Origin: Diprion similis
Taxonomy: Eukaryota; Arthropoda; Insecta; Hymenoptera; Diprionidae
Assembly: GCF_021155765.1 (NCBI RefSeq)
Contig: NC_060115.1
Span: forward strand, 12,132,493-12,196,492
DNA: 64,000 nt
Reading direction: 5' to 3'
Shown here: positions 50,901 through 62,500 of the stretch, piece by piece
Layout: every line of letters starts with the position of its first letter
Position numbering within the stretch: position 1 is the first letter of the stretch
Program-made: the position numbers and the translations under genes
Notes under the pieces: generated by a model
Seen by the model: the letters and a program-made list of their open reading frames with translations, nothing else
Told to the model about the DNA's origin: nothing
The model's database searches: none

Positions 50901-53900
50901 GCAATTTTCAAAAATCTTCGGACTGTCATGAAATTTTTTTCTGGATGGTTTTGTTAACGAATATCTTATTCAGCGTCGGTTTCTCCCAACTTCCGATGTT
51001 CCGTGCCCTCCGTTCTGCCATGGCCTAGCGCAAAAATGGGAACGTGCTTCAGTGACCCTTGCAGACTGTTTCTTTTCTGAGAGATGGCTCCGCTTACGTG
51101 CTGCTGCTGATAATAAGTTGAACCGACCGTTTCCAATTTTTGCACAGCCTTGCCGGGAGATTCTTTAGAGAACGTTACACTCGTGAGTAATCATGAGACG
51201 TGAGATAAAGTCTAGCTAGATTCATGATTTACAATTCGGTAGGTACTTGATAATGCGCTGATACGTTAATTCTAAGGTTGAAATACCAGAATTTTCAACA
51301 CCTCGAACTACAAAGCATTTTTTTGGGGGATTTTAATTTGAAATTTCGAAATATACACAACATCCAATTTTAAATCGAATTCCCGAATATCTTGAGAAAG
51401 ATACGTTTTGGAAGAAGATGTTTCAGACAGAGATTTTACGGTCTAATGCAGGATATAAATTTCAAGATAGCTTTCAAGATGCCTTAAATTTATTAATAAG
51501 AAACCTATCCTTGTTATTAGATGAGATGAAACCTGGGTTTGGGATTTATAAAAAAAAAAAATTGCAATACACTTGTAAATACGCTTTTGATTTTGAAGAG
51601 GACTTAAACGTGGATTACAGGCTGGAGGGAAAAGGGGAAAGCATTTATCTTTGTTTCAGATAAAGTGAAACCTTAAGCTTGATTATTTAAATGCTTTAAT
51701 TGGATCACAATCTATGACGATCAAGGATCAGAAATAAATTTCGTGTTTCAAATTCGAAAGTTTCCGACTTTTAGTAAAATTGGTGTTTGGCTGATTATGC
51801 AGAAACCTGAGTTAATTTCAGGTTTGAAATAATCATATTTTCATGAAATCTCGATTTATCAATGTACGTTTGAAATGGATTAACAATGATAATCCTTCTT
51901 TTTTTACTCCAAACAGCCCTCCAAAAAACTGTACGTACATGTGCGCGGGCATCAATTGTCCGGTGGTGTAAATGTTTTTAGGATTTGAAAATGACATAAA
52001 TTCAAAGTTTTTGAAGATACTCGGTCATCCAATTTAAAACGGAACACCCTGTATACAACCGTCTTTTATATGCACAAAAGCTTATGTTTGCTAGAAAATA
52101 GTCCGTTACTTAAAACGAAAACTCCTAAATGAAAACTGTAGACCATTTAGAATAAAAGCAATTAGAAGCGTACTAAGCATCTGATTTTATTTTTTCGAAA
52201 CCACCGTCTTTCACGATTTAGATTTAATAATTTCACTTCATGTTACCTGTGTATAATTACAATTCCATTCGGGATAGAATTGCAGCTACGTGTGAAATTC
52301 GAGATGGCCATTACATAAGGCATCACGTGATGGATGCTTCATAACAAAAATATACATTTCTACGTCAACACACCATTTCTGCGGAGTATTCAATCATAAG
52401 CTGTAATGAACATTGTTCAAGAGTTGTACGTGAGAAACAGAAATTCAATTTATTTTTTTCTTTATCTCTGCCTCTTCCGTTTTTATCCAACTTTTTTTGT
52501 ATTGTGACCAACATATAAGCTTCAACAATGAACTCTCAACAGTTTGTCAAAAAGACACCTCCTCCGCAGGCCTTTTTTCTACGAAAAAGTGCATATTTCG
52601 TTTAATCTTGTCTCTTTATCCCTCCGATTCATTCTGCAAATTATCAATTAAATCTTGCCACAACGAATCTTGTAGAATAATAGAGGTTATTAACATCAAA
52701 TATTAGATGGAGACATATTCTTATATTAAAAATGTCAACTTGTCGACGCTAGTTAAAAACAATGCGATATTGAGGACCAAAGTTAGTCTTCGCGTACAAA
52801 TTATACTGATACCTTAAGTTCATTTCTGCCTTCCATCTTATTAGCGTCAGTTCTTTTGAAAATTGTCGGCTGTTGATGAAACTCTTTTTCAGTTCGCGCA
52901 TAACACAACGTAAATTCTCGAATCGACAAAATCTACACTGTTTGAGATATTTGACAGGATACTCTGTTGAAATTTTGAAATATTCCAAATAGTATCACCC
53001 TCCCAAAAAAGAATAAAACAGATTTCATCCGTTGTAATATATCAGTCAGCCTCGTGTATGGTCAATTATTTAATGATCATAAAACGTGTCGACATCCCGT
53101 GACATTAATATACCGTCAATGACCAAGACCTTTCTTCATGCAGGGGCTACATAACTTGGTTAAAAGAAAAAATTTAACTAAAATTTTTCTGCTCATTTAG
53201 ATACGAATACATCAATTTTCCAACAAGTGCTCATGTGGCCGTAAAAAAAGTACGGAACTAGCGTAATGGTTGCAAAGAGAAAGGGCGAATGAGGAACAAA
53301 CTCGCCCAAACGTGAACCTGCCATTTTTAGCAGCAGCGAGGAAACTCCTCGATATTTGTTTTTATATTAGATCGTATAAACTTCAGGCTCGAAGTCAGCG
53401 ACCTGAAAATCGCTCGAATACCAATTGGCGTGAAAATCGAATCAATCATTTCTGTCTCGTATTTTTACATCGGTGACGTGATTTTTTTCTGTGTACAATG
53501 ACGAGGTCGATTATCATGCGAATAAACATTTCAATATCTCGGAAAATTTTCATGCAGAAGTTTGCGAATAACTGAAAATGTGAAGATAAAAATCGCACAG
53601 ACAATCGTAGAGATCATCCTCGAATTTCGAGATCACTAACGGTGATCGGTTCTCTTGTACAGTTCCGAAAAACAATTTGTGATCTCAGCTCTTCTTGGCG
53701 TCCTTCTGAACCTTGTTCTCCATGTCTGCAATATTTTCCTCACTTCACCCTCTGCTGCACGGTGTTAGAAATACCTTGCAACCTTTTCTCACAGTTCTAA
53801 AATCTTACTCTCTAGATATTTTTGCACAAAATAGATTTTCATATAATTTTCAGACACGAACCTGACTCCCAAAATCGCTTATCGTACTTGTCTCATTGTT

Positions 53901-54000
53901 GTTAATAAATAAAGCATAAAAAGTACGATTTTTCGGAAAAAATCGTTCCTGCTAAAATTCGGTTGCAAACATATCTGTATTTAGATAAATATTCATGTTT

Positions 54001-54067
54001 TGAAGATCGCTGATAACGAATCTGGAATCAGATTTTCAAAATTCAAAATGGCGGATGCAATATCGTG
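54001..54067 (+). repeat. Second copy of the dispersed GATAACG...AATGGCGGAT repeat
   Basis: ATCGCTGATAACGAATCTGG followed by AAAATTCAAAATGGCGGATG matches the copy at 34727-34790 in order and spacing. It lies in non-coding spacer. Confidence 0.5.
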
Positions 54068-54766
54068 AACGAAAATCAAAGATTTCACTTGATTTGGGTA
54101 AATCAACGATTTCTTTTACTCAGTGCACGTACACAAAATTTAGAAGGAGACGTAATAATCCCTCGAAGAAAAAGAATGAAGATCGAGAAGAAATTCCGTG
54201 ACTTTCGAAAAAAGACACAGGTATAATGTATTCCCGTACATAATACATGTAGATGAGGTTTTCCCAAAAATTTATAGTAAACCGTGCAAGTTCACAAGAA
54301 TTAACAGATTTGCACAAAAGTATTTAAGCACGGAAAAATTTGATCGAAGAATCGAAAAAAAGAGGAAGAAATACGGCGGCGGTATTTCGAAAAATTGTAT
54401 TGCGAAAAATCGGAAAAAATGAAAGGATATTCCGAGGTACGAAATGCGCAAAAGGCGAAAGGCGAAGGGTGATAGGTGCCTGCGTCGTCGGACGTTGCAA
54501 CGACGTTATACGCAGTCGTCGAAAGGCGGCGTTGCACCGGCCATCGGAGTCGACGCGAGACGAGCAGCGAAATGCAATGAAAGATGCAATTTGAGTCAGG
54601 CATCGGTGTGTCCGTGCTGACGTCATGTCTGAATTCTAGAAGTACAGGGTGACCGGGTCGGGCTGCAACTGCTGCAGAGAACGGTCTGGTCGCCCGGGGA
54701 AGAGTCGGGGGCGAGCAATACGAAGCCACCGGCGCAATCAGACAATTCGGCGTCTAGACATACGAA

Positions 54767-54809
54767 AACAATAATAACAGTAATATTAATAATAATAACA
54801 ATAATAATG
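54767..54809. repeat. AAT/AAC-rich trinucleotide microsatellite
   Basis: Imperfect (AAT)n with AAC interruptions on the + strand, embedded in a GC-richer block. Confidence 0.85.
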
Positions 54810-55003
54810 ACGCCCTAGCGGTGCTAAAGTCAAGCGTATTGCGCGTTACGACTACAATTAAGTCCCGTGTAAAATATAGATTTAATCACATTTGCTCGAG
54901 GAGTGAGCGCACAAACCTCGCCACCTGCGCATATGCAACCAATCGTGAAATGAAATTCTGAAAATAGAATTACGCGATTTGCGTCGAGATTCGCCGTCTC
55001 AGT

Positions 55004-55044
55004 TCTTTCTCTTTCTCTCTCTCTCTCTCTCTCTCGCTCTCTCT
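55004..55044. repeat. (CT)n microsatellite
   Basis: About 20 CT units with a few TT and CG interruptions; the complementary strand is a GA tract like that at 15826. Confidence 0.9.
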
Positions 55045-57557
55045 ATCCGTCTCATCGAAATGGTTCACCGAAAATTTATCTCATTCGGAAGTTGAGCTGG
55101 AGTTTCCAATTCTTGATAATTAATTTCGATCAGATTTCAGAAGAAAAAGGATTTTTCATTAATTTAATGTCACGCTAACAAGTCATACTCCATTTCTAAC
55201 AATATTTTTTTACCGAATTTCAGGCAAGTCCGCAAATGCGGAAAATTTAACTCCTATAATGTGTTTTCTTACAAGCATTTATAGACTTTGATGTGCAGTA
55301 TTTCGATGAAAATTTTCGTACCTCTAATTCTTCAAGACAATTTTTCAGCCTAAAATGCATGTTGGAACGACAGAATGGTTTAATAAATTCAATTGGACAT
55401 CAGGTGGGAAATCTGGTATTTATCAAATGAATTAGATGCGGGAGAAAACCTTCGAAAGCCTTATTACTCTCATTGTCAGTTTGGACGTTTACTGTATAGT
55501 CATTTCCTACACCCTTAACGGAGTCAAATGTGCACTCGATAAATACTATAAATATTTTATTCAAATTAATACATTAAAAGAACATCTTTTGTCAGCACAA
55601 AACTGTACGCAACATGGCATATTGAGGTTGTAACTGAACACAAATATCTTTTATTATATTTTTCAGTTTCTGGGTTCATCCGTTAATTATTTCAAAATTC
55701 TTCTAACCCACGGTTTTTTCGGAATAAACCTGTTGCAGATCGCGTGGATTCTTCAATTTTTATATTACATCAACACAAACGCTAATCTCCAGATATTGTC
55801 TGTATCAAGTTTTTTCCTTGCTGTACCTGATCTGCAGGCCAACTATTTTCTTTTAATTTGATATAACCAATTTGGCAATTTACTTTTTTTGCGATAAAAG
55901 CTTATGAAGTATATAATCATTGGTTGAAAATCATTCCACCAAAATTATTTCTAAATTTCAAATTTTTTCAACAGTACAATTTGATACGTCTTTCCATTTT
56001 AATCGATGTAAAAAATAAGTCACATTTCTTTCATCATGATTTCAGAAAAGTTTATCAGTGTATTAACTGCATTTTAAAAGTTTCATGCATACCTAATAAA
56101 TGCGATATGAGAAAAAATTAAACATCTGAAAGACTTTCTGCTTGTTTTACATTTCCCACGACCTTCTATAGCTAGGTAAAAAAGCGTTGCATGAGTGAAC
56201 GGGGAAACCCTGTGCAGTTTGAGAAGAGGAGAAAAGTGCAGAGGCGTACGGGGGTCGCTGGAGTGGCGACGCAGTAAGCTTCACCGATGGCCGGGTAAAT
56301 CGAAATTTGATCGTGACAATGATTGATGGCTCGAGGCTCGCCATAATCGAAGTTTGCGGTCATAGACACGCCGAGAGTCTAGCCGCGCGCCTATCAGACA
56401 TGCGCAGATCTCCCGCGACGATCTTTTGTAACCGTGACCGAATTGACCCAATTTCAAAATTCCCCCTCTTTAAGGAAGGAAGATCACACGCGTGCAGTGA
56501 TTTCTTTTTCGGACCACACCTGCACGCCACACGTATTCCAGCCCGCACCTTCGTTGCACAGGTAGCAACACCACGAGTTAAGGGACACCTCGTCCTACCT
56601 GTTCCACAATCAGAGTTTATCCGTCCCCACGTCTACGGCGTAGTTCTGCGATTACGAGCCTCGTGTGTGTGCATCGCATGCACCGTATACATGAGTATAC
56701 ATGTATATACCGAATGCACCGTATGTACATACATACTCGAGTAATATATTACAATGCTCCCCGTGGCACAGACAGCGGCAATTACACGGTTGAGACATGC
56801 ACGCATATAAAACACACGCGAGTCAACGCTGCAGCACATCTGCATCCGAACACGCCTAGACGTGAGTTTCTTCCCCCGGTTTCTCTCTTTATCTCGTTTT
56901 CTTCTTTTCTCCATGTGGTGTAGGTGCGTGTCAAACGGGTCCACATACCATGCTAATTAATTACGCACATCCCGAGGCCCTGGCGTGTAAGTCCTGCGAA
57001 ATTGCATCTTGCGGTGACCTGCAGGATCACTGATCTGGCCAATCTCCTCGTGCGATTAGATCGGATTATTCCGGTTTGCGGTGGTAAATTCGCCGGCTAA
57101 TCACCCTATGCATTATGTATATGTGTATGCATATATATCTACCTTCTTACATTTAATGATCAATCGAGGTCTCCCCATTCGACGTTATTCATTTTTAAAA
57201 TCATTAATTCTCGGAAAGGTACTCACACAGAGCTGCAGTTGAAATAAAATCTTTCTTCGTGATCTGATGGACACTCGCAGCTCCTCTGAATCTGCATACT
57301 TACTGTTCACATAAAAAAAATGTCTAAAATTTTTGCTGATTGTAAAAATCGAGTTATCGTTAAAAATTTGTACCTGTAGGGAACTTAAATACGTAAATGT
57401 TAAAAAAAAAATCATTTTTTTGTGAAAATTCGTTGCTGCGTCAATGTGAAAATTCCGTTGCAGGTACGACGACTAGATGCGACAACTCACTTTTGTTTAT
57501 TTCTATTCAAAATATATGGTACGTCAGGTTTAACGTTTGGATTATTACTATATATAT

Positions 57558-57724
57558 ATAATTAGTGAGCTGTGCAGGTACCAGAAATTCTTCGGGTCGG
57601 GTCGAGTAGGGAAAAATCTATTAGTTTCGGGTCGGGCCCCGGAGATTATCCGGATTCTCGAAAAGCCGGGAATTCCCGAAAACCTTTTGGGGTTCATTTC
57701 GGGAGCCCACGCAGCACTAATAAT
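57558..57724. mobile_element. Short GC-rich MITE candidate with ATAAT flanks
   Basis: A 157-bp island (57563-57719) in AT-rich DNA begins TAGTG and ends CACTA, with loosely complementary subterminal sequence, and carries repeated CGGGTCGGG words. It is flanked on both sides by ATAAT. The flanking repeat is AT-rich and could be chance, so confidence is low. Confidence 0.35.
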
Positions 57725-59526
57725 TAATATATCTGACAAGCGTCATTATTGTATTTGAATATATACATGAAAATTTCAAAGCATCACACTGACGCATCCA
57801 TTTATTAGATTTTGTGATTTATTGTAAGGTTTTCACAAAATTTCTTCACCTTATCTATTATGTATGGGTTCTAAAATTCGTTTTAATCTTGGACCTAACC
57901 CCATTAATATCAATTCAAAACTGTACATCAAACTTATCGCAAGGCATTTCAGGGGAGTTTTGTCATGACCCCGTCCGATTTCACCGAAATTTAATGCAGT
58001 CTTTTCAATTGTATATAGTCTGATGACGATCAGGATCTTCGACATTTCCACTCTCGTAAGCCGTATAGTAGTCAAATTTAGTCAAAATAGAAAAAATTGT
58101 CGCAAGCCATGAGCTACGAATGTTTTTTAAATCACGAATCAAGATTCGGGCCAGCGAATCACGGCCTGAAGTGGGTAACCGATAGAAGATATTCTGCAGT
58201 GATGTTCATTTTCTGTTTTGTGTTCGTTTTATGAATTCCTCTTTTCTCCGAAGCGTAAGAATCCTTACAGTCAAAAATTTTTAAGTTTAACTGTAACTGA
58301 TTGCTATATTACGGATTAAATGGTCCCAAAATACTTTACAGGAACGAACGGTATGAAATGTGGATCCAATTTCAGCAGCCTCGTTTTGATTGATTTCAGC
58401 TAACTATGAGAGTGGTTACGTTTTTTAGATTCGAACTTTCAACAAACTATTCACAACATATAAAAAAAACTCAGTAACCCGAACAACGCTAATGCCATGA
58501 GAACATCGTTTTATTCCATTAATTGCATCAAAAGACCATGATAATTATAATGATATGATATGATTGAATCACCATTTTTTATGCAAACAAATCGGTATTC
58601 GGTGTTGGCGATTCTTCGCAAAAAGCTTGTTTCATACGAGCAAAAGAAATAATAAGAAAAAAATTTGATTACGTTAAGAAGACCGAAAATAATACTACCG
58701 TAAAAAATCTGTCATTTACGTTTCGTCTATTATTTCGTTGAAAAATGGCAATTTGCTCATATTTACTGTACCGTATAGATTGCAAAATTGTGTTTACTAT
58801 AAAATATTAAAAATTGCAATTGCAACATCCGGAACAGACCTTAATCCCCTGAAATGATTTTCACTCATATTAAACGAACAAAAGAACACCCGGGAAAAAC
58901 GCTGTACAAAAATTCTTTGCGCAAAGTTTCATCCGAACTGAGTGCACAATTTGAATAAATCGTTTCGCTGTATATATAAGATGTGCAATTTACGCAAAGA
59001 CGATTTCCCTCTCAAGTAGAATTAATCGTCTTTATCAAATTCTTATCCATCTGTCTCCTATCCTTAATTCCGTGTAACCAGCTCGCCGATAACTTGTTGT
59101 TCGGAGCGCGCGCCAGACGGACGGACGACGGAGGGAGAAAAAGGGAAAAGGGGGCACGGCACGCGCGACGTTGGAGTGACGGACTCGTTTCAAATTCACA
59201 AATATTTGTAAATTAAGTATGATCGTCTGGCGCGTTCGGCGTGGAATCGAGGACAATTCTGCGTGGCGAGGAGAGCAGAGGAGAGGAGAGAGGCGGAGGG
59301 TCCATACAAACGGCCGTAAGTTCCGGCAACGTGCTTCTTCGGCGGTCGCAGGACAGACCTTCGTCTGATCGAGAGACAATGTATCGCAGTTTTGGGGCTG
59401 TGTGGTGACACGCACGGTGATATGTGTATATAACGCCGAGGGGAGACTGATATATCGAAATCAATACATTATGATTCAAAGATTATATCTTTCGATTCGT
59501 CTAGACGCATTGGAGAGGGAGATACC

Positions 59527-59534
59527 TATATAAG
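59527..59534 (+). promoter_or_regulatory. TATA box of the secreted-protein gene
   Basis: TATATAAG would place a transcription start near 59557; a TCAGT initiator-like word follows at about 59596. Another TATATAA lies at about 59425. Between here and the start codon at 60807 no good acceptor is obvious, so an unspliced leader of about 1.2 kb is the simplest model, though leader introns cannot be excluded. Confidence 0.4.
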
Positions 59535-60177
59535 CCTTGATCTCAGCTCCCTGAGAGACATCTGAACTTGTAGTCACATCAAGCCCAGATCATACTCAGT
59601 GTATATACGTTCATATACACTCGTTTGTCTCTTCTTAACCAGCGACTTATCACACCTTCCTCGTTTCATTTGAAAAAATTGTAAGAAAGAAGAACTCGAA
59701 GAAGAAAGAAATCACACGTGAGATCGATCCGGGTGTCCAATCACCGGTATCGCACACCTCCTCAAAGCCGAGAATCGCCTATCCGCGTTCGAAAAATATC
59801 GTAAATTTCACCTCTAAACCAAGAAATCCGGACGAACGTAGCCACGTACAACGTACGTAAATCCAGCTAGAAATAGCTTCGGTACAGAGTGGTCCTAAAA
59901 TTTTCTATATCGCGGTGTTACTAAATAAAAAAAAGAATTTATATTTCGATTCCGTTCCTCCGAAAAGCGAAGAGATCTGCAGAGTAATAGTTCAAAGCAA
60001 AAGTACACGTAGAGCAAAAAAAAAGAAAAAAAAAGGAAGAGAGAAAAAATAAGGGAACACAAAAGACGCTCTCGAAACTGCAGATATCAGCAAAATCTAG
60101 CCGTTCGAGAGGATAGAAAATTTCGTTGTACAGTTGCCAGTATAGTTGTGGCTGGGAATTACTGAGTAGACAGAATT

Positions 60178-60252
60178 ATGTCTGTGGTGTCTCTGCTCGC
60201 CTCAGTTGAGACGAACGCCTCAGGCCGAGCACACGCACAGGAATCTTCGTAG
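60178..60252 (+). other. Upstream ORF, 24 codons, in the leader of the secreted-protein gene
   Basis: From the inferred start at about 59557 this is the first ATG I found in the leader. It opens a frame of 24 codons (MSVVSLLASVETNASGRAHA, then QESS) closed by TAG at 60250-60252. A minimal ATG-TAT-TAA uORF follows at about 60639. They could dampen translation of the main frame if the leader is unspliced. Confidence 0.4.
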
Positions 60253-60806
60253 AGTACACGCACGAGCACCGTCAGATTATAAACACGAATTGCCGCATTT
60301 GATAAGAGAGTATCACTTTTAATTGCATACACCAGCCGTCAAACCGCGATTCAACCCTTTCAAAGTTCGCCGACCGCGTCTCCGTTTATTAGTTACACAA
60401 CTCTCTGCTGCCTGGTTCTGCGTTATATATACAGACTCTGAGATTCTTACGACGCTAAATCACACATCGCTAATTAGAACGCGCGCCTGTTTAAAACTCG
60501 TGTGACATCGCGGTGCTTAAGATATATACGCACAATATACACATATTACAGAAACGTTCTTCCGCTTTGTATATATAATAACGGACAATATCGCGGGAAG
60601 AAAAAAGAGACTAATATAAAACATTAATCTATAACATTGATGTATTAAATTGATCATTTTTTGTGAGACCTTTACGTTTGTTTAATCAGCTGTGTATCGT
60701 TCCGTTGTTATTTTGAAAGTTCATTCGACTGATTGACGAAAAATACGCGTCACTGAAAACGATATTTAAAATAGAAGAAAAACGAAATACGGGAGTTTCG
60801 GTCAAA

Positions 60807-62329
60807 ATGAATTTACTGAGAGTATTGTTGGTCCTCCTCATCTCTTCGAGCAGTGTATTGTGCCGCCGTATTTACCGCCAGGATCTAAGGGATGTTGCCG
60901 AGGAACAGTTTCCGATTTTGAAGAACATGGAGAAAGTCCGGTCTCTGGGTGGCGGAGGCAGCGACGGGAGACTCGACACGCAGGAGAATGTGAACGCGAT
61001 GACTGATTTTCCAATGGAAAAGGTACGTCGGGAGAATGAACCCGCTTCCGTCGACGTGAAAACCGACGGCAGCACTCCCGCGGCACCCGACGATGAACGC
61101 AAGTTGAAACACCCGATGAGCGCCGCAAGGCTCGAGGCGACATTGCGCAAAGCGATCTTGGAGATAATCATGGGCGAACTCACGACTGCCGACATGATGC
61201 TGCTGAAGAGCTTGAACTACGACGCAGAACTGGTACGCAAAATAAGGGAAGAGGAGACGAAGAAGAGGAAAAATGACCTGGCGGCGATACACGAGAGAAG
61301 AAATCTGAGGAATCGCATCGACGCTGACATCGAAAATCTGGAGAATGAAGAATCTTCGTCGAAGGTGCAGAAAATCGATTACGACGCATACAACAATCAA
61401 GCGGTTGACGAGTACGAGAATTCGGCTTCCGTGAACGAAGCGTCAATTAGAAGGAACGATTCTCTGGTCGACTACGAAGACGAAACTAAGAGCAGCACCG
61501 AAATCAAGTCAGACGAATACAACGGACACTCACTAACGGAACCGCGGGTCGTATTCAGGATGAGTTACAACGACTCCAAGTCTGACCCGCGTCCCGAAGA
61601 GAACCCGACACTGTCTCGCGAGGTAAATCGTCAGACGACGATAAACGGGACCGGAAATAACTTTCCCGCAGCTGTTACTTCCGTTAACTCTTCTCCTGCT
61701 CCTGTAGACTATCAGATAGTCACGAGCAGAGAGCTCTACAACTTCACGAACAATTATTTCAGCAGCACACGGGCACCGGAGGAGAACAATGAGGTTGACG
61801 AACAACACGTCGTCCCGTCAAGGAACCAGACAAAAATCCTCGAGGCGCCGGTCGACCGTCTTAACCTGCCCGATCTCATTTTCCGTAACGAGAGTGCTAC
61901 CGATTTACGAAACCGAAACGTCTCATTCGACGATCCAGACCTCTCCTCGACCACCGAAACAACAATTAATACCGCGGAACCTGCGACGAGGAAGTTGAAC
62001 GAAAATCATACCGTACCTACGAACGGGAGTCATCGTATTTACAAAGGCTTGAAGTGGATCCAGGACGACGTGTATCAAGTGATTCCCGAGTACATCGACT
62101 TCGCCGACTCTGAGAACGCGGAAAACGAGACTTCGACCGCATCGACCGAAGACGTAGTCTACCAGAACGTCGACGAACCCACCTTGAAGAACCAGACGAG
62201 CTCGGATGAAGGTATGGAAAACGATGCTACCGAGTCCGTAGACCTGATCAGATCCGAACTCAACGGCTTGACGCAGAACTCGGGAAATTTCTCCTCCGGG
62301 TTGCGGAGAACCCTGGCTGAACGTAAAAC
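60807..62329 (+). CDS. Secreted cysteine-free acidic glycoprotein, N-terminal exon (gene continues)
   Basis: The exon encodes 507 residues plus two bases of the next codon. Residues 1-19 are a signal peptide (MNLLRVLLVLLISSSSVLC) with likely cleavage before RRIYR. After that I see no cysteine. The mature part is rich in Glu, Asp, Asn, Ser and Thr with a dozen or so N-glycosylation sequons (for example NFT, NQT, NES, NVS, NHT, NGS), and one lysine/glutamate-rich helix-prone part near residues 100-175. It looks extended and disordered, mucin- or matrix-like. The frame would stop at TAA 62331-62333, but that stop is created by the donor GTAAGC beginning at 62330, so the exon more likely splices on. 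No family recognised. The start ATG is preceded by CAAA, a good insect context. Confidence 0.78.
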
Positions 62330-62473
62330 GTAAGCATATACTTGATGTTACCATATTTCCCCGTCTCTCTCCTCGAACTCTACCTAAAAACGATCCGCCA
62401 TTCTTATTGCCTCGAGATTCTCGATCCTGTATCAAATTGATCTGTCCTGTATTCAGCTCTTTAATTATTCTAG

Positions 62474-62500
62474 TGGAAACATGTCGGCCTCCATCGACAG
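62474..62500 (+). CDS. Candidate 27-bp micro-exon of the secreted-protein gene
   Basis: A pyrimidine-rich tract ending TATTCTAG (to 62473) is followed by 27 bases and then GTAAGC at 62501. Joined to the AC left by the previous exon it reads on in frame as T-GNMSASID plus a split codon, adding one more sequon (NMS). The intron before it (62330-62473) is 144 bp. If it is not used, the protein ends at residue 508. Confidence 0.5.

Larger units (their letters stand above)
47965..59526. other. Gene-poor spacer upstream of the secreted-protein gene
   Basis: No complete gene supported. Points of note: a possible coding exon near 48595-48712; two copies of ACACCCTGTATA (49586-49597, 52044-52055), a word that commonly marks ends of decayed insect transposable elements; a GC-richer, CpG-containing block at 54.4-54.95 kb; another at 56.2-56.7 kb; and purine-rich DNA at 59.1-59.3 kb. 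The many short frames across these stretches have no recognisable products. Confidence 0.4.

Noticed and set aside
51418..51663. 81-codon frame
   Set aside because: Interrupted by a poly-lysine run from an A tract, no splice fit and no family; insufficient support.
54301..54729. 142-codon minus-strand frame in a GC-rich block
   Set aside because: Arginine- and serine-rich translation typical of CpG-containing non-coding DNA; overlapping frames in other phases are equally open.
56191..56277. 28-codon frame ending at a donor-like GCA|GTAAGC
   Set aside because: Resembles the donor-made stop of the secreted-protein gene, but the donor has a weak exon side, no partner exon was found and the peptide is only basic and low-complexity.
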